NCBI GenBank assembly: GCA_037951105.1
Contig: JBAMJV010000870.1
Span: 1-64,000, forward strand
DNA from: Echinarachnius parma
Lineage: Eukaryota > Echinodermata > Echinoidea > Clypeasteroida > Echinarachniidae
Direction: 5' to 3'
DNA length: 64,000 bases
The notes beneath the pieces were generated by a model. It had not been told where the DNA came from. It saw only the letters and a program-made list of their open reading frames with translations, and did not search any database. Shown here one piece after another: positions 1-12,430 of the stretch (its first letter is position 1; every line of letters begins with the position of its first letter). The position numbers and the translations under genes are program-made.

Positions 1-24
1 ACTTATATATAAGTGGAAATGCAC

Positions 25-305
25 GGTTCAATACACGGATACATTGTGTGCATTGTGTACAATGTATTACAATTCATACTGTTGCCAGTCATTTTGCTTA
101 TCGACATTAGTTTTCTTGTTGTTTTTAATGCATGTGTCGTTTAATTGAATATACTAGCTTGTAATCATACATTATTTTTCAGTAATATGTGTCCTTTGAT
201 TCATTACATGATTTGTAATACTTTTAAGTGTGTATTTGCTACTTGTTATGCCTGTATACAATGAAAAACAAAAAGTAAATCAAATTTTATTGAATTCTCT
301 AGGGG
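25..305. repeat. Dispersed repeat, copy 1 (pair with 1660-1985)
   Basis: The stretch beginning GGTTCAATACACGGATACAT and ending near AATCAAATTTTATTGAATTC recurs at 1660-1985 with high identity. The second copy has an extra about 37 bp before AATGAAAAACAAAAAGT. The AT-rich, non-coding composition suggests a retroelement 3' region, but no coding part is seen. Confidence 0.8.
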
Positions 306-405
306 GAGGGGTGAGGAGGGGGGGGGGGGGAAGTGGCGGAGACTGCAGCATTACTACTTGTGTGTGTGCGTGGAGAGAGGGGGGGGGGGGGAGGTGGGGG
401 TTGCT
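301..405. repeat. G-rich simple repeats
   Basis: G runs of 11-12 bases at 321-330 and 379-391 are embedded in GGGGAGGGGTGAGGAGG-type sequence. Open frames across it encode only Gly/Arg or Pro runs. Confidence 0.85.
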
Positions 406-1082
406 GATGCCCCTTACAACCAAAGCCTATGCAACCAAAACCAATATATTTGTTTTTGTTTTTGTTTTGTTTTTGTAGGTTTACAATAGTGGTCCTTGAT
501 GTTAACAATTAGGGTCATAATGTATGTTCTATGTTTGATTTATTTGTTTCCTCCAACAACAAAAAACAACAAAAAAGTAAAAAAAAAAAAAAAAAAAATG
601 TTAGTAAATGTACTACCTAATTGTGCTTTTGGCCCTAAATTTGCAGATTTGCTCTTGTGTAGTACACCTTTCCTTGGTCAAATTCCTAAACTTGATGATC
701 GGTCTATTTAAATTCACAACAATTAAGCTACATGCTTTGGATTGTAAAAATCGTATTTTGCGTGTTCCATTTTGCATGGCAAACAAATAAATATAAGCGC
801 TTATTGTTGCATTCAATTTAACAAGTCTATCATCATAACACAAGCATTTAAATTGGCCGACAACAGTTTTGGAAAAAATTATATTTTCGAGAAGAAAAGC
901 ATTTTCAAATAGAATGCGAAATATAAATTATTGAATGTTCAAGTTAAGTATAAAATTAGGGAAAGAATTTATGAAATGTAATGTACACATAATGATTTCT
1001 TTCATCAGTTTACGAAGTTGACCATGTACGTATGCGTCGTGAATTTGTTAGTCGAGTATTTTGTGCATTTGTAAAACAAACG
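306..1082. other. No gene seen
   Basis: AT-rich sequence with a poly(A) run at about 582-598. Small frames only. Confidence 0.6.
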
Positions 1083-1331
1083 AAGCTCTTATTTCCAAAA
1101 GGCGCTAAATCCACTTTCCAAACGAATTGAGTTAACCATGTTAATACGTTAATAAGCCTCAGAGCTATCTACAGATTCACATTGTAGGACAGAAATAGAC
1201 AACAAAACATTAAAATACAACACGTTTCATTTCAAAATTCCCATGCGTGTGTGTTCAAAGTTGGGCAATGAATCCTGTTCTTCTTCAAAATTGAAAAAAG
1301 TGGTTTTGGCGCCTTTTGGAATTAAGCTCTT
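1083..1331. mobile_element. Foldback repeat, copy 1
   Basis: AAGCTCTTATTTCCAAAAGG at the left and the inverse ending CCTTTTGGAATTAAGCTCTT at the right enclose about 180 bp. The same structure recurs at 20088-20330. Confidence 0.8.
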
Positions 1332-1659
1332 ATCGAGGTCCTGTTGTAGACAATTGCCTTTTATTATATTTGCATTGTAAATAAAAGTATGTACGTGTGT
1401 TACAACCTCTGTATGCTTGTACATATTGGTTGCTTGTAAGTGTTACCTGCTGGACAGACATATCTATATAATTATATCAAAGTGGAAATAATTAAACAAA
1501 ATAATACACCGTCCTTTGTTCTAACATGCAATAACCAATGCGTAAGTTATGACTGCTGGTTTGTAGTCGTATCTTACAAGTACAAGTACTATAATTTTAT
1601 TTTACCAGGACCATACTATCCATGTAATCATTGATACATTAACAGTCAAAGTCGGATTC

Positions 1660-1985
1660 TGGTTCAATACACGGATACATTGTGTGCATTGTGTACAATG
1701 TATTTCAATTCATACTGTTGTCAGTCATTTTGCTTATCGACATTATTTTCTTGTTGTTTTTTATGTATGTGTCGTTTGGTTGAATATACTAGCTTGTAAT
1801 CATACATTCTTTTAACTAATATGTGAGCAGTTGAGTGTCCTTTGATTCATTACATTTATGCATTGTAATAGTTCTAAGTTTGTATTTGCTCTTTGTAATG
1901 CCTGTATACTTTATAATCCTGTACAACCAGACATGCCAAATAATGAAAAACAAAAAGTTAATCAAATTTTAATAAATTCTCAGAA
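1660..1985. repeat. Dispersed repeat, copy 2
   Basis: This is a near-identical partner of 25-305. It includes a TTTATAATCCTGTACAACC insertion relative to copy 1. Confidence 0.8.
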
Positions 1986-3950
1986 TTTCACATTAGCGCC
2001 ATACACAGGGATGGCGTCGCTCAACTGACGTAACATATTAAATTATCAGCGTACTTCGTCGCATATGTAGCTCAAGTTATGTTATCTATATAAATGATAC
2101 ACATTCATATTATGACTGAAATTATTGCGACATGTTAATTGCTCGTCATGAGTATGGCAGGGAATAGAACATCACCAAATTCAATCAAATATAAGTGCGA
2201 TTCCAATATATGTCATCAACTTGAACACTGTATACACAGACTAATATTGGCCTTCGCTTGGAACAGTTTACTGCAATTTTCTGTGATATCTTATATTTGT
2301 GAATATGTTGTATTCATGTTTAGTTTTATTCATTAGGCGCAATTTCCATTAACATAAAAAAGAAGACAAATAATTTGAAGTTGATGTCAGTCAATGGTCA
2401 ATCAGAAAACAGTTACATTGTATGTAAACAGTTTACCATTAAAACAGTAAAAAATATAAGTGTTTGCTAAGATACAACTTAATGTTAACCTACATATTTG
2501 CATTTAACTTTGTAAGAATTGATTAAGACATTCAAATATATCATAAACGTGACAAACGTGCATGGGGAAGCGCGGCCGCATTGTACCCTCTGGGTTCGAT
2601 ATAGGTTATTTACTCATTAAACAAAACAAAAGCCGTAATGATTTGGTACAAAATCGTATCATATACTGTGTGCCATAAGTATTGTCACCCCCAGAGCTTT
2701 ACATTTCGCATATCAAGTGGAAAAAGGGGTAATTAAAGGGGAGCCAGACTACCAAGCCATTTTTCCTCACGGTTCCTGATAAGGACACAATTCATGTTTG
2801 TTCTCGTATATTTTTGGTAACATAATTATATAATTAAATTAATAACTGATTTTGATACCCTTAACATCTGTTTTGACTGACTACTGGAGGTTGCCATGTT
2901 TTTATCGGTACCACATGATCGTCATCTGAGCATGCACTAACCAAAGCTGGTAAGGTTAGCACTAGTGTTGAGTCTGCTGCTATGTCAGTGGTAACGTTAC
3001 TCGCTTTTGCTAGTGCACGTTCACATGACGTTTCATGCATCCTACAGTGTACAGTCAAAATAGCTGTAAGTCGTCTCCAAAACATTATAGTGATAACTAT
3101 ATGACATATTTATATGACGTAGAAGTAGCATGAATTATGAACGTATTACTAACCGTGACTTCAAATGTTAGGGTATGGATACCTTTACGCTTTAATTTGC
3201 TATACCGCTGTTCAATTTAAAGTTGTTATCGATAGAACCAAATGGGGTTTGTTATGGGGAGAAAATCAAAAGTGTCAAACCTCGACACTTTATTTACATT
3301 ACAGTATTTATGAAAGGAAAGCGTTACAGATCCAGGCATCGCAAAGAAGCCAAGAGGATGACATCTTTGACAGAGCTTAAAGTCCAGAAAATATTTTGGG
3401 AGCATCAACTAATATTGAACTTATAAAACAAATTAACTATTCACGAGAGTAAAAGCATAATGGCAAGTTTTGCTCAAGGGTAACTTTACCTATAATACGT
3501 TTCATTGTTTGTATAGCAAGTATAAATCTAAGTTTAATAAGTATGCGCATATTGTTATGTTCGTCGTAGACAGTTGATGGAGTGTGGTGTGCTGTGCAAT
3601 AAACGTAATCTATCCTCTATTAGAAAACAAATTGTCTCAGTTTATGTTATTAATGTTGGATTGGAGAAAATGAGTGCACCATATAATTAGTGCTGATATG
3701 AATGTACACTAATTAAATAATGCACAATACTATAGACATACATGACATAATAATACGCGACTTTTATGATACGGTCGAGTAAAATATAACGACATTTATG
3801 TGGAAGAAGCCCCATTATTATTATCATCGTCACCATTATCATCACCATCAGCAACATCATTGTTCACTATCAATATTATTATCATGAAACATCGTCGTAT
3901 TAATCGCCCATATAATCATCATCGTCGCCTTTAATCAGGCGATCTCTCAT
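1986..3950. other. No gene seen; family E copy and ATC microsatellite
   Basis: Apart from the family E foldback at 2870-3080, it holds a possible family C end (TTAAAGGGGAGCCAGACTAC near 2734) and an imperfect (ATC/ATT)n at 3815-3900. Nothing coding is supported. Confidence 0.6.
2870..3080. repeat. Family E foldback repeat, diverged copy
   Basis: GACTACTGGAGGTTGCCATG at the left and an inverted counterpart ending in CATGACGTTTCATGCATCC-type sequence. The GCACTAAC/TAGTGCAC arms correspond to the family at 4570-4760 and 24780-24930. Confidence 0.65.
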
Positions 3951-4004
3951 TAGATAAGTTAGTTATTATAAAGGAGTCATTTTACTCGTTTGGCATGCGT
4001 ATAA

Positions 4005-4569
4005 TTAAAGGGAAAGTTGAGTTTTGGTAGAGAGGGCGCTAGACTACTTAATTGGTTTGTGAGGTAATGAAAAACTGAGTGTAAAATTTGAAAGAGCATA
4101 ATATTTAAACAATAACATCATCTTTGTTTGATCAAAATCGGTTCAGAAACGGCTGAAATATCCATAAATATAACAATTTGTAATAAACCCGGGGCCCCGG
4201 GTTTATTAGAGAATTTTGAACCAGCCGTTAAAAATTCAAAAAAATGCTTCCTCTTTTCAAAAAAAGTTACAAAATAGGTATTTAGATAGTTGTTGGTTAT
4301 TTCTCTATCTAATCACTATTTCAACAAAGCATCACATGCACAATATTTTATTCAAAATGGTTGAAACCGATGAGTGTTTAGAGAGCGCCATCTTACGTTT
4401 TAACGGCTCTTTTTGAATGATAACATGATCTTTACTACGTCATTTGTAATTTTGTGTTCCTTTCTAGTTCTAACTATTAGTTTGTAATGTAATGATGCAG
4501 GTTTTGGTTACTAAAATTCAGTTTCACTAAAACTGTACTCTCCTTACCAGAACTCAACTATCCCTTTAA
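4005..4569 (-). mobile_element. Family A MITE, copy 1 (TTAA target)
   Basis: It is bounded by TTAA at 4005-4008 and 4566-4569, with imperfect terminal inverted repeats of the type AGGGATAGTTGAGTTYTGG. Internal landmarks are CAGCGCCCTCTCTACC-type ends, a GATGACGT-free body, and a perfect palindrome centred on GGGGCCCC at about 4181-4208. It has no coding capacity. It interrupts a foldback repeat (family E), of which an uninterrupted copy exists at 24690-24930. Confidence 0.9.
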
Positions 4570-4760
4570 GGTTTAAGTTGGTATTATAAGGGATGACCAA
4601 TCAGCAGATTCAATACCAGCGGTTACATAACCCGCTTTTGTTAGTGCACATTCAGATGCTCTCAGATGACGATTCATACGGAAACATGGCAGCCTCCAAT
4701 GATTAGTCAAAACTATTTATAGTGTTTTTGAAAAACAAACATTGACTCTCTCTACTAATA
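4570..4760. repeat. Family E repeat, right half of MITE-split copy
   Basis: It follows the MITE directly (GGTTTAAGTTGGTATTATAA, then ACCAGCGGTTACATAACCC and GATGACGATTCATACGG) and matches 24760-24930. The left half is 3953-4004. Confidence 0.7.
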
Positions 4761-4976
4761 AGATCTGTTTAATCTGTCTAAACACAACACACGTAGTAAG
4801 CAATTCCCCTTAAACAATTCATATTTATTACTGCAACACGAATTTGATCACTTTCTGCTTTGACTAACATATGTATAATTATATTAATGTTGTAACTGGT
4901 TTGTGAAAATGAGTGATATAATAAATAATGGCTGACTGGGCATACATTAAACGGCTTATGCCGAAAGGGTGGGTAG

Positions 4977-5000
4977 CGTCGCGTCGCGTCGCGTCGCGTT
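4977..5000. repeat. (GTCGC)n short tandem repeat
   Basis: About five copies of GTCGC sit in an otherwise AT-rich region. The reading frames over it are not genes. Confidence 0.85.
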
Positions 5001-5861
5001 GATTGGAACGCGACCATACATTAAAGAGAGCATAACCAAAGTTAAAAAAACACAATAATAATTGCGTGTGAAACAATACTCATAGAAATTCCATCAATTA
5101 TCATGTTTGAGTGTAGATTATGTTGAATGAAATATTTATATTTATGAAGAAAGATCCAATTTATCAATTAAGATAATCTTCAATAACGTCATTAATTTAA
5201 AGTGATCCATTAACTATTGTTTAAATTTAAACAAAATCACTCGGATCTTTCCTATTTCTTTTGTGTCCTATTGTTTGGCTTAGGGTAAGAGAATAATGAA
5301 ATGGGTTTGTTATTGGTCAAACGTGTCCCTTATTATGGATATTTCTAAGATTAACATTGAAAGTGTTCCCGAACGGTTAGCGATGGTAGTCAAAAGTATT
5401 TGTATTCGGATACTTCACGCGAAAGATCTGGATAAAATCTGACATAAATTTTTGCTTTGCACTATGTAAACATAATTATTTTAAAACAAAATCATTCGGG
5501 AGCGTATTACGAAATTATAAGTATAATAATGATTGGCGTCTTGTGGAAAAAATCTTATGAAGTTAATGGATAACATTAAATCATGAGTGAAACTTAAAAT
5601 TGGGTTTTTTCAAATTTACCTAACTAACCTAATGCAAATATGTGTTGGTCAAGTCTAAATCTTTTAATAATTCGTGGTTAGGAAATGAAACGGAGGAGCT
5701 GTTCAGCGGGTGCAGTTAACTGTGTGTGATGGGTATGTAATTCCACAACACAAATCCCTCATTGAGACATTGAATTAAGTAACTGCTGAAAGCTTGCATT
5801 TTGACACGTACACACCCATACATTAATAATTCTGGTCGTCTAAGGAATACCAGGTTGCGTT

Positions 5862-6281
5862 TTATTGCACTAAATGCAAATTAATTTTAACCTCTTCCAA
5901 AAAAAGCTTTACAAATTCATAATTGCTCGTGTTTACATGGCGTATATTATGCAGCTTAAAACGTCCAACACAATGAAATACAATCACTAACAACATACTT
6001 GTTTGAAAAGTTATTTGTTTTAGTTTCCACGTTCTAATGCAATAGCTGTAAGACTCCCGTGCCAGGCCTGTTTCGTACAGTATTTTAAATTGCTGTACAT
6101 CTCCAATTGTTGTAACTACCATGGAACCAGCTTCAATAGAATAAGATGCTCTATGCCGATTAGCTGCATGACCTAATAATTTCATAAATTGGTCATTTAC
6201 AACACTGACTGGAAGATGTTTTATGAAACAGTGCCCAGAAACCACATTCATTAAACTTGTGCAATACTTGTAAGTGTCCAA
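5862..6281 (-). CDS. Unassigned 139-codon open frame
   Basis: This is the longest open frame in the first 16 kb not explained by a repeat. The composition is protein-like (MDTYKYCTSLMNVVSG start, an internal hydrophobic MLLVIVFHCVG segment, a charged FLEEVKINLH end), but no domain is recognised. No splice-site or promoter context was identified. It could be a remnant of a mobile-element gene or chance in AT-rich DNA. Confidence 0.2.
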   Translation of the reverse strand: MDTYKYCTSLMNVVSGHCFIKHLPVSVVNDQFMKLLGHAANRHRASYSIEAGSMVVTTIGDVQQFKILYETGLARESYSYCIRTWKLKQITFQTSMLLVIVFHCVGRFKLHNIRHVNTSNYEFVKLFLEEVKINLHLVQ

Positions 6282-6534
6282 TCATATACTCCATGCTGAT
6301 TGGCTGTTAACTCACTTGTTACAATAATTGTACATTTACAACAGTTGGAACAGTTGTATGAAACGGGGTCCCGATCAGGAGAATGTGCATACTTACCAGC
6401 AAATTACTACTACCAATACGCGTATAGTACATGGTTTCGTAGTTTAAATTAAATTGTCAATATTGTTTTGCTTAAAAAACATGTGAATAATAACACTGCT
6501 ATAGATTATGCAATTATGTACAACTTAGATACAG

Positions 6535-7245
6535 ATTCACATTACAATCGCAAGACGAAACATCACAGCAAACAAGTCAAAAGAAAATTCACTAAGATAC
6601 AAATTAATAATATAATTCTACAATTTACAATAACCTAATCCGAAATCTTTTCGTTCTTCTTTAGACACAAATACAGAAAACAGTCCATCATACCCTCGAA
6701 TGTATGTCACATGCAGGCTGCCCATTCATTGGCCCCTCCTTCCCCATCTTCCTCCCTCCTCCTCCTCGTCCCCCTCCTCCTCCTCCTCCTCCTCTTCCAC
6801 CTCCTCCTCGCGTATTCTCCGTTTCTTGCTGGTTTAAAGGCTTTGCTAAGTCGCCACCGTCTTATTTACATTTCTGTTTGCATTAATGGTGACATTTCTA
6901 GTCTTTAACATGTTTAAAGCAACATTACATAGTTTTGCTTGTGCACGACTACAAATAAATTCAAATAATATGTACAAATAAGTTACCATTAGTGGCGTAG
7001 CTGCGGGGTGTGGGGCATACGTCACGTGCCCCCTCCCCCCCCCCCCCCCCCCTCCCTGTAATTGTAAAGGAAATTACATCGAAATGGAACAAATGCAAAA
7101 CATAGCGTCCCCCAATCAACGCTCCTATTCAGCTCAATAAAACTTAAGCCAACGCTGTGGGGCTGAACATTTTGTTTTCTTCTCATATCTGCCTGACGAT
7201 TTTTCAAATGTAGCCCCGTTGTGTTGACTGAATAGCATGACAAAA
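6535..7245. repeat. Family F repeat, copy 1 with (CCT)n block
   Basis: The blocks CACAGCAAACAAGTCAA, CATGCAGGCTGCCCATTC, AAATAAATTCAAATAATATG and AGTGGCGTAGCTGCGGGG are shared in order with 7745-8420. It contains a (CCT)n microsatellite at about 6726-6808 and a poly(C) tract at 7032-7052. The proline/leucine ORFs here are artefacts of the microsatellite. Confidence 0.7.
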
Positions 7246-7396
7246 AGTATTATCTAGCACCGCAATGAGATTGCTTTTCAAGAATATGAGGGAAATTATT
7301 ATCAATTAATTACATTTTCAAAATTGGCTTGGGATGCAGCCCTACAGATCCTAGTCGATATTATGTACTATGCTTTTTTATCACTCAAATTATATT

Positions 7397-7497
7397 GCGC
7401 TAAGTTCAAGAGACGGTGTAAAATTGATCAGCAAAACAAGACTATATCGTACTAGTTTCCGCTGATAAAAATGTTACACCCTCTCTTGAACTAGCGC
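7397..7497. mobile_element. 101-bp foldback
   Basis: GCGCTAAGTTCAAGAGACGG pairs with CCTCTCTTGAACTAGCGC at the other end, with GTGTAA/TTACAC inside. It is non-coding. Confidence 0.75.
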
Positions 7498-7744
7498 AGC
7501 AGTCGGGCTTATGTGTATGTATTTGAGATTATAATTAATCATAAAATGACAAAGTCAATAATCATGATAAATTGACCACATTAAAAAACCATTGCGTATT
7601 CACGCTACGCCTCAAGGTTGGTTCGTTTACCTCAAATGTTTCAAAATTGGTTTATTTACCTCTCAATTAACATGAACACAAACAATTACGGATAACTATA
7701 ATAGATTTTGAAATGTTGTACGACGAATTTCCAGAGGCAAATTA

Positions 7745-8420
7745 AAATCACAACACGGAATATCACAGCAAACACGTCAACATGACACATAATTAAGTCA
7801 GATAAAAATGTCTAAACATATGCAATTTACATTTGCCTGATCGCAAAGCCGGTCCTTTTGGACACAAAATTAACAATGTCGTCTATTATACCCGTGTATT
7901 GTATTCACATGCAGGCTCCCCATTCCTTTCCCCCTGTTTTTCATTCCTCCTCCGCACGGAATGGGCAAACGTGATAGGCCGCGATTGCCGTGGATGCCGG
8001 GCCAGATTTTTAAACTGTCAACAAATTTACCACGGCAGTCACGGTGCGGATGAGAAGCCTAGCAGGCCAAAGTAAAACGGGGTGAACGCAACAAAACGTG
8101 ACAGTACGTAATAGGCCGTAACAAAACTTGGATGCTGTCCGTAATAGGACGGGAAAGGACCGTGAGATGTCGGGGAATGTCTTCCCGTCCTACTACGGAC
8201 AGCCTCCAAGTTTTGTTACGGCCTGTCACGTTTTGTTGCGTTCACCCCGTTTTACTAATCCAAATCTGATTGCACGATCACGAATAAAGAATACAAGTAT
8301 ATACAGATCAGTTACCACCAGTGGCGTACCTGCGGGATGCGGAGCATGTTGTTCGTGCCCCCCCCCCCCCCCCCCGTCCCCCGTCCCTGTAATTCTTAAA
8401 GGAATCAAAGCGAAATAGAT
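7745..8420. repeat. Family F repeat, copy 2, interrupted by GC-rich foldback
   Basis: It has the same ordered blocks as 6535-7245 (CACAGCAAACACGTCAA, CATGCAGGCTCCCCATTC, GATCACGAATAAAGAATAC, AGTGGCGTACCTGCGGGA). A family D foldback of about 300 bp (7963-8262) is inserted in it. Confidence 0.7.
7963..8262. mobile_element. Family D GC-rich foldback, copy 1
   Basis: AGTAAAACGGGGTGAACGCA pairs with TGCGTTCACCCCGTTTTACT, and GTAACAAAACTTGGATGCTG pairs with CAGCCTCCAAGTTTTGTTAC, around a GGAAAGGACCGTGAGATGTC centre. It is far richer in GC than its surroundings. The 96-codon ORF over it is not a gene. Confidence 0.8.
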
Positions 8421-9236
8421 CTAATAAACAAAGTAGCGTGCCACTAGTGGTGTATCAGCATGTCATCAATAATGTACTCGAACATTATCTTTTGCTCATT
8501 ATATTTATTGTCTGAAAACACCTAAAGTTAAACGATTTTTGTTCTTTCATGTATCAAGTCAAATAATGCAGATGTATACGTTACATCCATACGTATGTAA
8601 TGTTTTATATTCGCAATAATAATAATGTGGAGTTATAGCCTATTTTTGTTTGTGCATATCCAATTATGCATGACCTCTATTAATTACATTATTACATTAT
8701 TAGGCACGACTGACAGGAACCTCACTGTATTACGTACCATGCGCTGAATCCCGAACGAGTCTTGCCACTATCGGTGGTGAAGGTCACGGTTATAACAATC
8801 CTGTACCTAAAAGGGCCTGGAATGTTCGAGCCGCGAGAATAGTCCAGGACTTCAGGGCCAAAACCACTATCTCGGCACAAATGGTGACAAATTGTGTCGC
8901 CAGTGATCCTGCTCTTCTAGAGAAGAAATTTAACTTTACACCAGCAACATTCTACTTTTATTTGATAGTGAGGGTCCTTCTCGTAAAAGTTACCATAAAT
9001 ATAAAGCTATTGAAAGTGAACTAAACACATGAGAGGGGATAGAATATGGCTGAGGTACCAAAAACCTCATGTCGCCAAGACAAAATCGTTCAGTTTTTCC
9101 AGTTTCGTACAAATATAAGAGTACACAGGAGTAGAACAATTTACGGTTTCATGACAGCAGCACAGTGTTCTATGAAACATAATAACAGTTTTAATGATCC
9201 CACTTCATATAAAACTTTGATGCCCATTGGAAATGT
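8420..9236. other. No intact gene seen
   Basis: A short GC-richer patch at about 8703-8950 (CACGACTGACAGGAACCTCA, GTCCAGGACTTCAGGGCC) looks like old mobile-element coding sequence, but frames are broken and no family is named. Confidence 0.4.
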
Positions 9237-9722
9237 AGTAACCAAATCCTGCATCATTACATTACAAACTAATAGTTATAACTAGAAAGGAACACAAAAT
9301 TACAAATGAGGTAGTAAAAATCATGTTATCATTCAAAAAGAGCCGTTACAACGTAAGAGGGCGCTCTCTAAACACTCATCGGTTTCAACGATTTTGAATA
9401 AAATATTGTGCATGTGATGCTTTGTTGAAATAGTGACTAGATAGAGAAATAACCAACAACTATTTAAATACCTATTTTGTAATTTTTTGAAAAGAGGAAG
9501 CATTTAAAAAAAATTTTAACGGCTGGTTCAAAATTCTCTAATACACCTGGGGCCCCAGGTTTATTAGAAATTGTTATATTTATGGATATTTCAGCCGTCT
9601 CTGAACCGATTTTATTATTTAAATATTATGCTCTTTCAAATTTTACACTCAGTTTTTCATTACCTCACAAAAAAAAAAAGTAGTCTAGCGCCCTCTCTAC
9701 CAAAACTCAACTATCCCTTTAA
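9237..9722 (+). mobile_element. Family A MITE, copy 2, left end missing
   Basis: It aligns with 12809-13367 from TAGTAACCAAATCCTGCATC onward to the right terminus AACTCAACTATCCCT and TTAA at 9719-9722. The first about 75 bp, including the left TIR, are absent. It contains the GGGGCCCC centre at about 9550. Confidence 0.85.
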
Positions 9723-9759
9723 TAAAAGGATATGCTTAGATGCTGACATCTGTACAGTT

Positions 9760-10010
9760 ATCTTATTTTTCTAATGATGAGAACGTGGCATACAAGTAAA
9801 AACATGTTTGAAAGTACCACACTAACGTGTATAATTATTCAATGTTTAGATAGTTTGCAACCATTGTCGCAAGATGGCGCTATTGCACTTTCCACCACCG
9901 GCTATATTGACCCCCGTTCGGTTTGTACACAATTTTCCCACTATTTTCTTGTTTCTCAAGCCATTATTATAATTATAACCCCTTGGTTTGAGTTAAGGTG
10001 AGTGCCACCA
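9760..10010. repeat. Dispersed repeat pair (with 11000-11115)
   Basis: GTATAATTATTCAAT, TAGTTTGCAACCA, GCACTTTCCACCACCGGC and CTATATTGACCCCCGT recur in order at 11023-11095. It is non-coding. Confidence 0.7.
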
Positions 10011-10011
10011 A

Positions 10012-10600
10012 TCTACTCCGATCCAGTTCCTTATGCCTGTTTATTTGATTTCTCTAAATCCTCTTCCATTAATAGAAACTTGGTAAGAAGTTAATTGTCG
10101 ATACTATTCATTCCACACTTTATTGGGTGCGTCAAATACCACACAGCCAATACTTATTACATAATTTGATTAATGTCAGCTATGACACTTATATTATATG
10201 GCTTGGGGCAAGATCCCATTAAAGTTTCAAGGTCAAAAGTCAAAAGGCAGGGTCAAGGTCACGCAAACATCAAAATTCTAGGGTTGGCGGAGGTATGCAC
10301 TCCCCGAGTTCACTGCATCTAGTTGATTTCTGCATCTGGAAGACCCCAAAGAGCTCGTCGCATGTATCTAGATGGGACGTGACATATGCGTGGATCAGCA
10401 TCTGTGCGGTAGGCTAGTCTAGGAGATCACGAATCTTGCCTCTCTTTTGAATCGCTCCCATAGCAGATTAGCAAGTTTTGTCACCTGGGCCGACAGAGTC
10501 AGTCAGGTGTTCGTCAAGTTTCGCACCAAGTCTGTCTATATAAATGTCTATTTCTTCACCACTATCTGTATTTTGGCGTCTAACCTGTGATTTGAGCCTT
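10012..10600. other. No gene seen
   Basis: It contains a dispersed motif (AAGGTCAAAAGTCAAAAGG to GGCGGAGGTATGCACTCCCC at about 10228-10310) that looks like a short mobile-element fragment. Confidence 0.5.
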
Positions 10601-10626
10601 TGCGTATTGTGGTCGAACTACATTAT

Positions 10627-11152
10627 TAAAGGGGTGGGGGGGGGGGGGGGGGGGGGGCTACCAAAAAGAACGCAGTGTGGAGCGTTTTCAAAGTGTGAAA
10701 ACCAACTAACACTGTTAACGCACTGTGAACGCTACAATTGAACACTGTGGTCCACACTGTGTGCATTCCCTTAAGGGTGGTGGTGGTGGTGGGGGGGGGG
10801 GGGGGGGGGGGGGGGGTGTACGTGAATGAGCTTGGGTAGGCTACACTCTATGCATTTTGTTTGGTACTGATTTATCCCAATTTTGTTTGAATACATTCGT
10901 TTTGATGCATTATTTGGGGAGCGTGCAACCCCATAACACCCTGTAGCTACGCCACTGATAATGAGGTACTTGGGAATTAATAGAGTGGTCAGATATGCAA
11001 TTCTATGAGTACCACACATCGCATGTATAATTATTCAATAGTTTGCAACCAGCGCCTATTGCACTTTTCACCACTGCGCTATATTGACCCCCGTATGTTT
11101 TGTACACAATATTCCAAAGAAAACGGGAGGGGGGGGGGGGGGGGGGGGGGGG
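10627..11152. repeat. Cluster of three poly(G) tracts
   Basis: G runs lie at about 10627-10657, 10791-10816 (after a (GGT)n) and 11129-11152. Between them is a dispersed element containing CCCTGTAGCTACGCCACTGA (10941-10960), a motif that accompanies several G/C tracts here. Confidence 0.9.
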
Positions 11153-11599
11153 TGCACCCTCCCACCAGTACACAAGGGGCCGGTTACAACCTTTAAACTG
11201 CTATGAGTGACTAAAGCAAGATTGGTCAACAGATGGCGCTTTTTCACTTTTACACACGGCGCTGAAACGATCAGACATCAGCGATTCGACATTGTAAACT
11301 GTACATCATATATTTCCATATTAGGATCATAACGAAAAACAACAACATATCTTAGAAAAATTAGAAGAGAGCCGCGCAGGGCTGCAAATCATAAACCATC
11401 TCAGCTTAGTGAATTCTGATGTTTGTATGTTTGTATATTTTCTTCATCATTATCATTGAAAAAATTTGAATCAAATTAAACCCCCCATATCGATACTTTA
11501 CTTTGTTCCACATACTATTCATATTCTTATTTCCCATTTTATTTTCCCCATATATTCATTTTAGTTTCCTTTGAGATTACATTATATACACTGTCACCA

Positions 11600-12430
11600 T
11601 TCATACACATAATCATGTTAGTTTATTAATATGTTATACTTTTTGCATTTAATTTCTCTCTATAGGTACACCACTGTCCATAGACATGGGCTTATTCATA
11701 TACATCCACATTCTCATCATGCATAGTTCCACCTCTATTTTGATCATATTGTTCCACCCTCATTTGTCTCTCCACCTTCCCTCTGATTACCTACCAATTT
11801 AGGCTTCCTTTTGTTCACTATCTCTTTTACACTCCCTGTCCCATTCATTTGTCTATGTTGCTTCCCTACATATCATCACCTACTGGGTCCTCATTCTTTT
11901 CACTCTCTCCTTTGAACTCGCCTATCCTATTCATCCGATCCTGCAACACACTTCACTTCACTTTCTTTGTGCTAATCCTCTCGCTCCCATCCCCTACACT
12001 CATAATCCCCTCTATTGTTCCTCCCCTCTCAGTGCCCCAGTGCACTCCCACACCTCATCAACTGTCTTTTGTTCACATGTCTCTTTCCATTTCTTGATTT
12101 ATTTCTTTGATCCTCCCTACCTCTATTCTTCTCTAAGCCTTACACTCTCATCACATTTTCTTTGACTGCAGCCACTTAAGGACCCTCCCATGCCTGTTTG
12201 ACCTGATTGGTCAAGCAGTCCTGACACTCACCCACTCACAGTTGCTTTCATTGTTTTGTGTCTCCGCCTCCTTTCCTCTTTCCAGCCCTCCTTCCATACA
12301 TGTGTTTATGTTGGTATATATTCTGTGTTTTTTTTCTGTAGTAACTGTCATTTGTGCCCTGACGAAGATTCTGCTAGGATCGAAAGCTAGGCTGTATACG
12401 ACTCTCAAATTAAATCAAATCAAATCAAAT
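11600..12430. repeat. Pyrimidine-rich stretch ending in a retroelement-like 3' tail
   Basis: A C/T-rich strand runs from about 11680 to 12310 (TCTCTCC, CCTCCC blocks). It is followed by CTGACGAAGATTCTGCTAGG-ATCGAAAGCTAGG and a (CAAAT)n-type tail at about 12400-12430. The CTGANGA...CGAAA signature with a simple-repeat tail is common at retroelement 3' ends; the family is not identified. No coding frame is supported. Confidence 0.5.

Noticed and set aside
8700-8960. Tc1-type transposase fragment
   Set aside because: A few TDRNLTVLRT-like and IVQDFRAKTTIS-like stretches can be read, but in broken frames and without a diagnostic DDE/D motif.
12359-12395. Hammerhead ribozyme core (CTGACGA ... CGAAA)
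   Set aside because: The CTGANGA and GAAA elements are there and a short stem II is possible. I could not form a proper stem III ending in a UH cleavage site, so it is treated only as a retroelement 3'-end signature.
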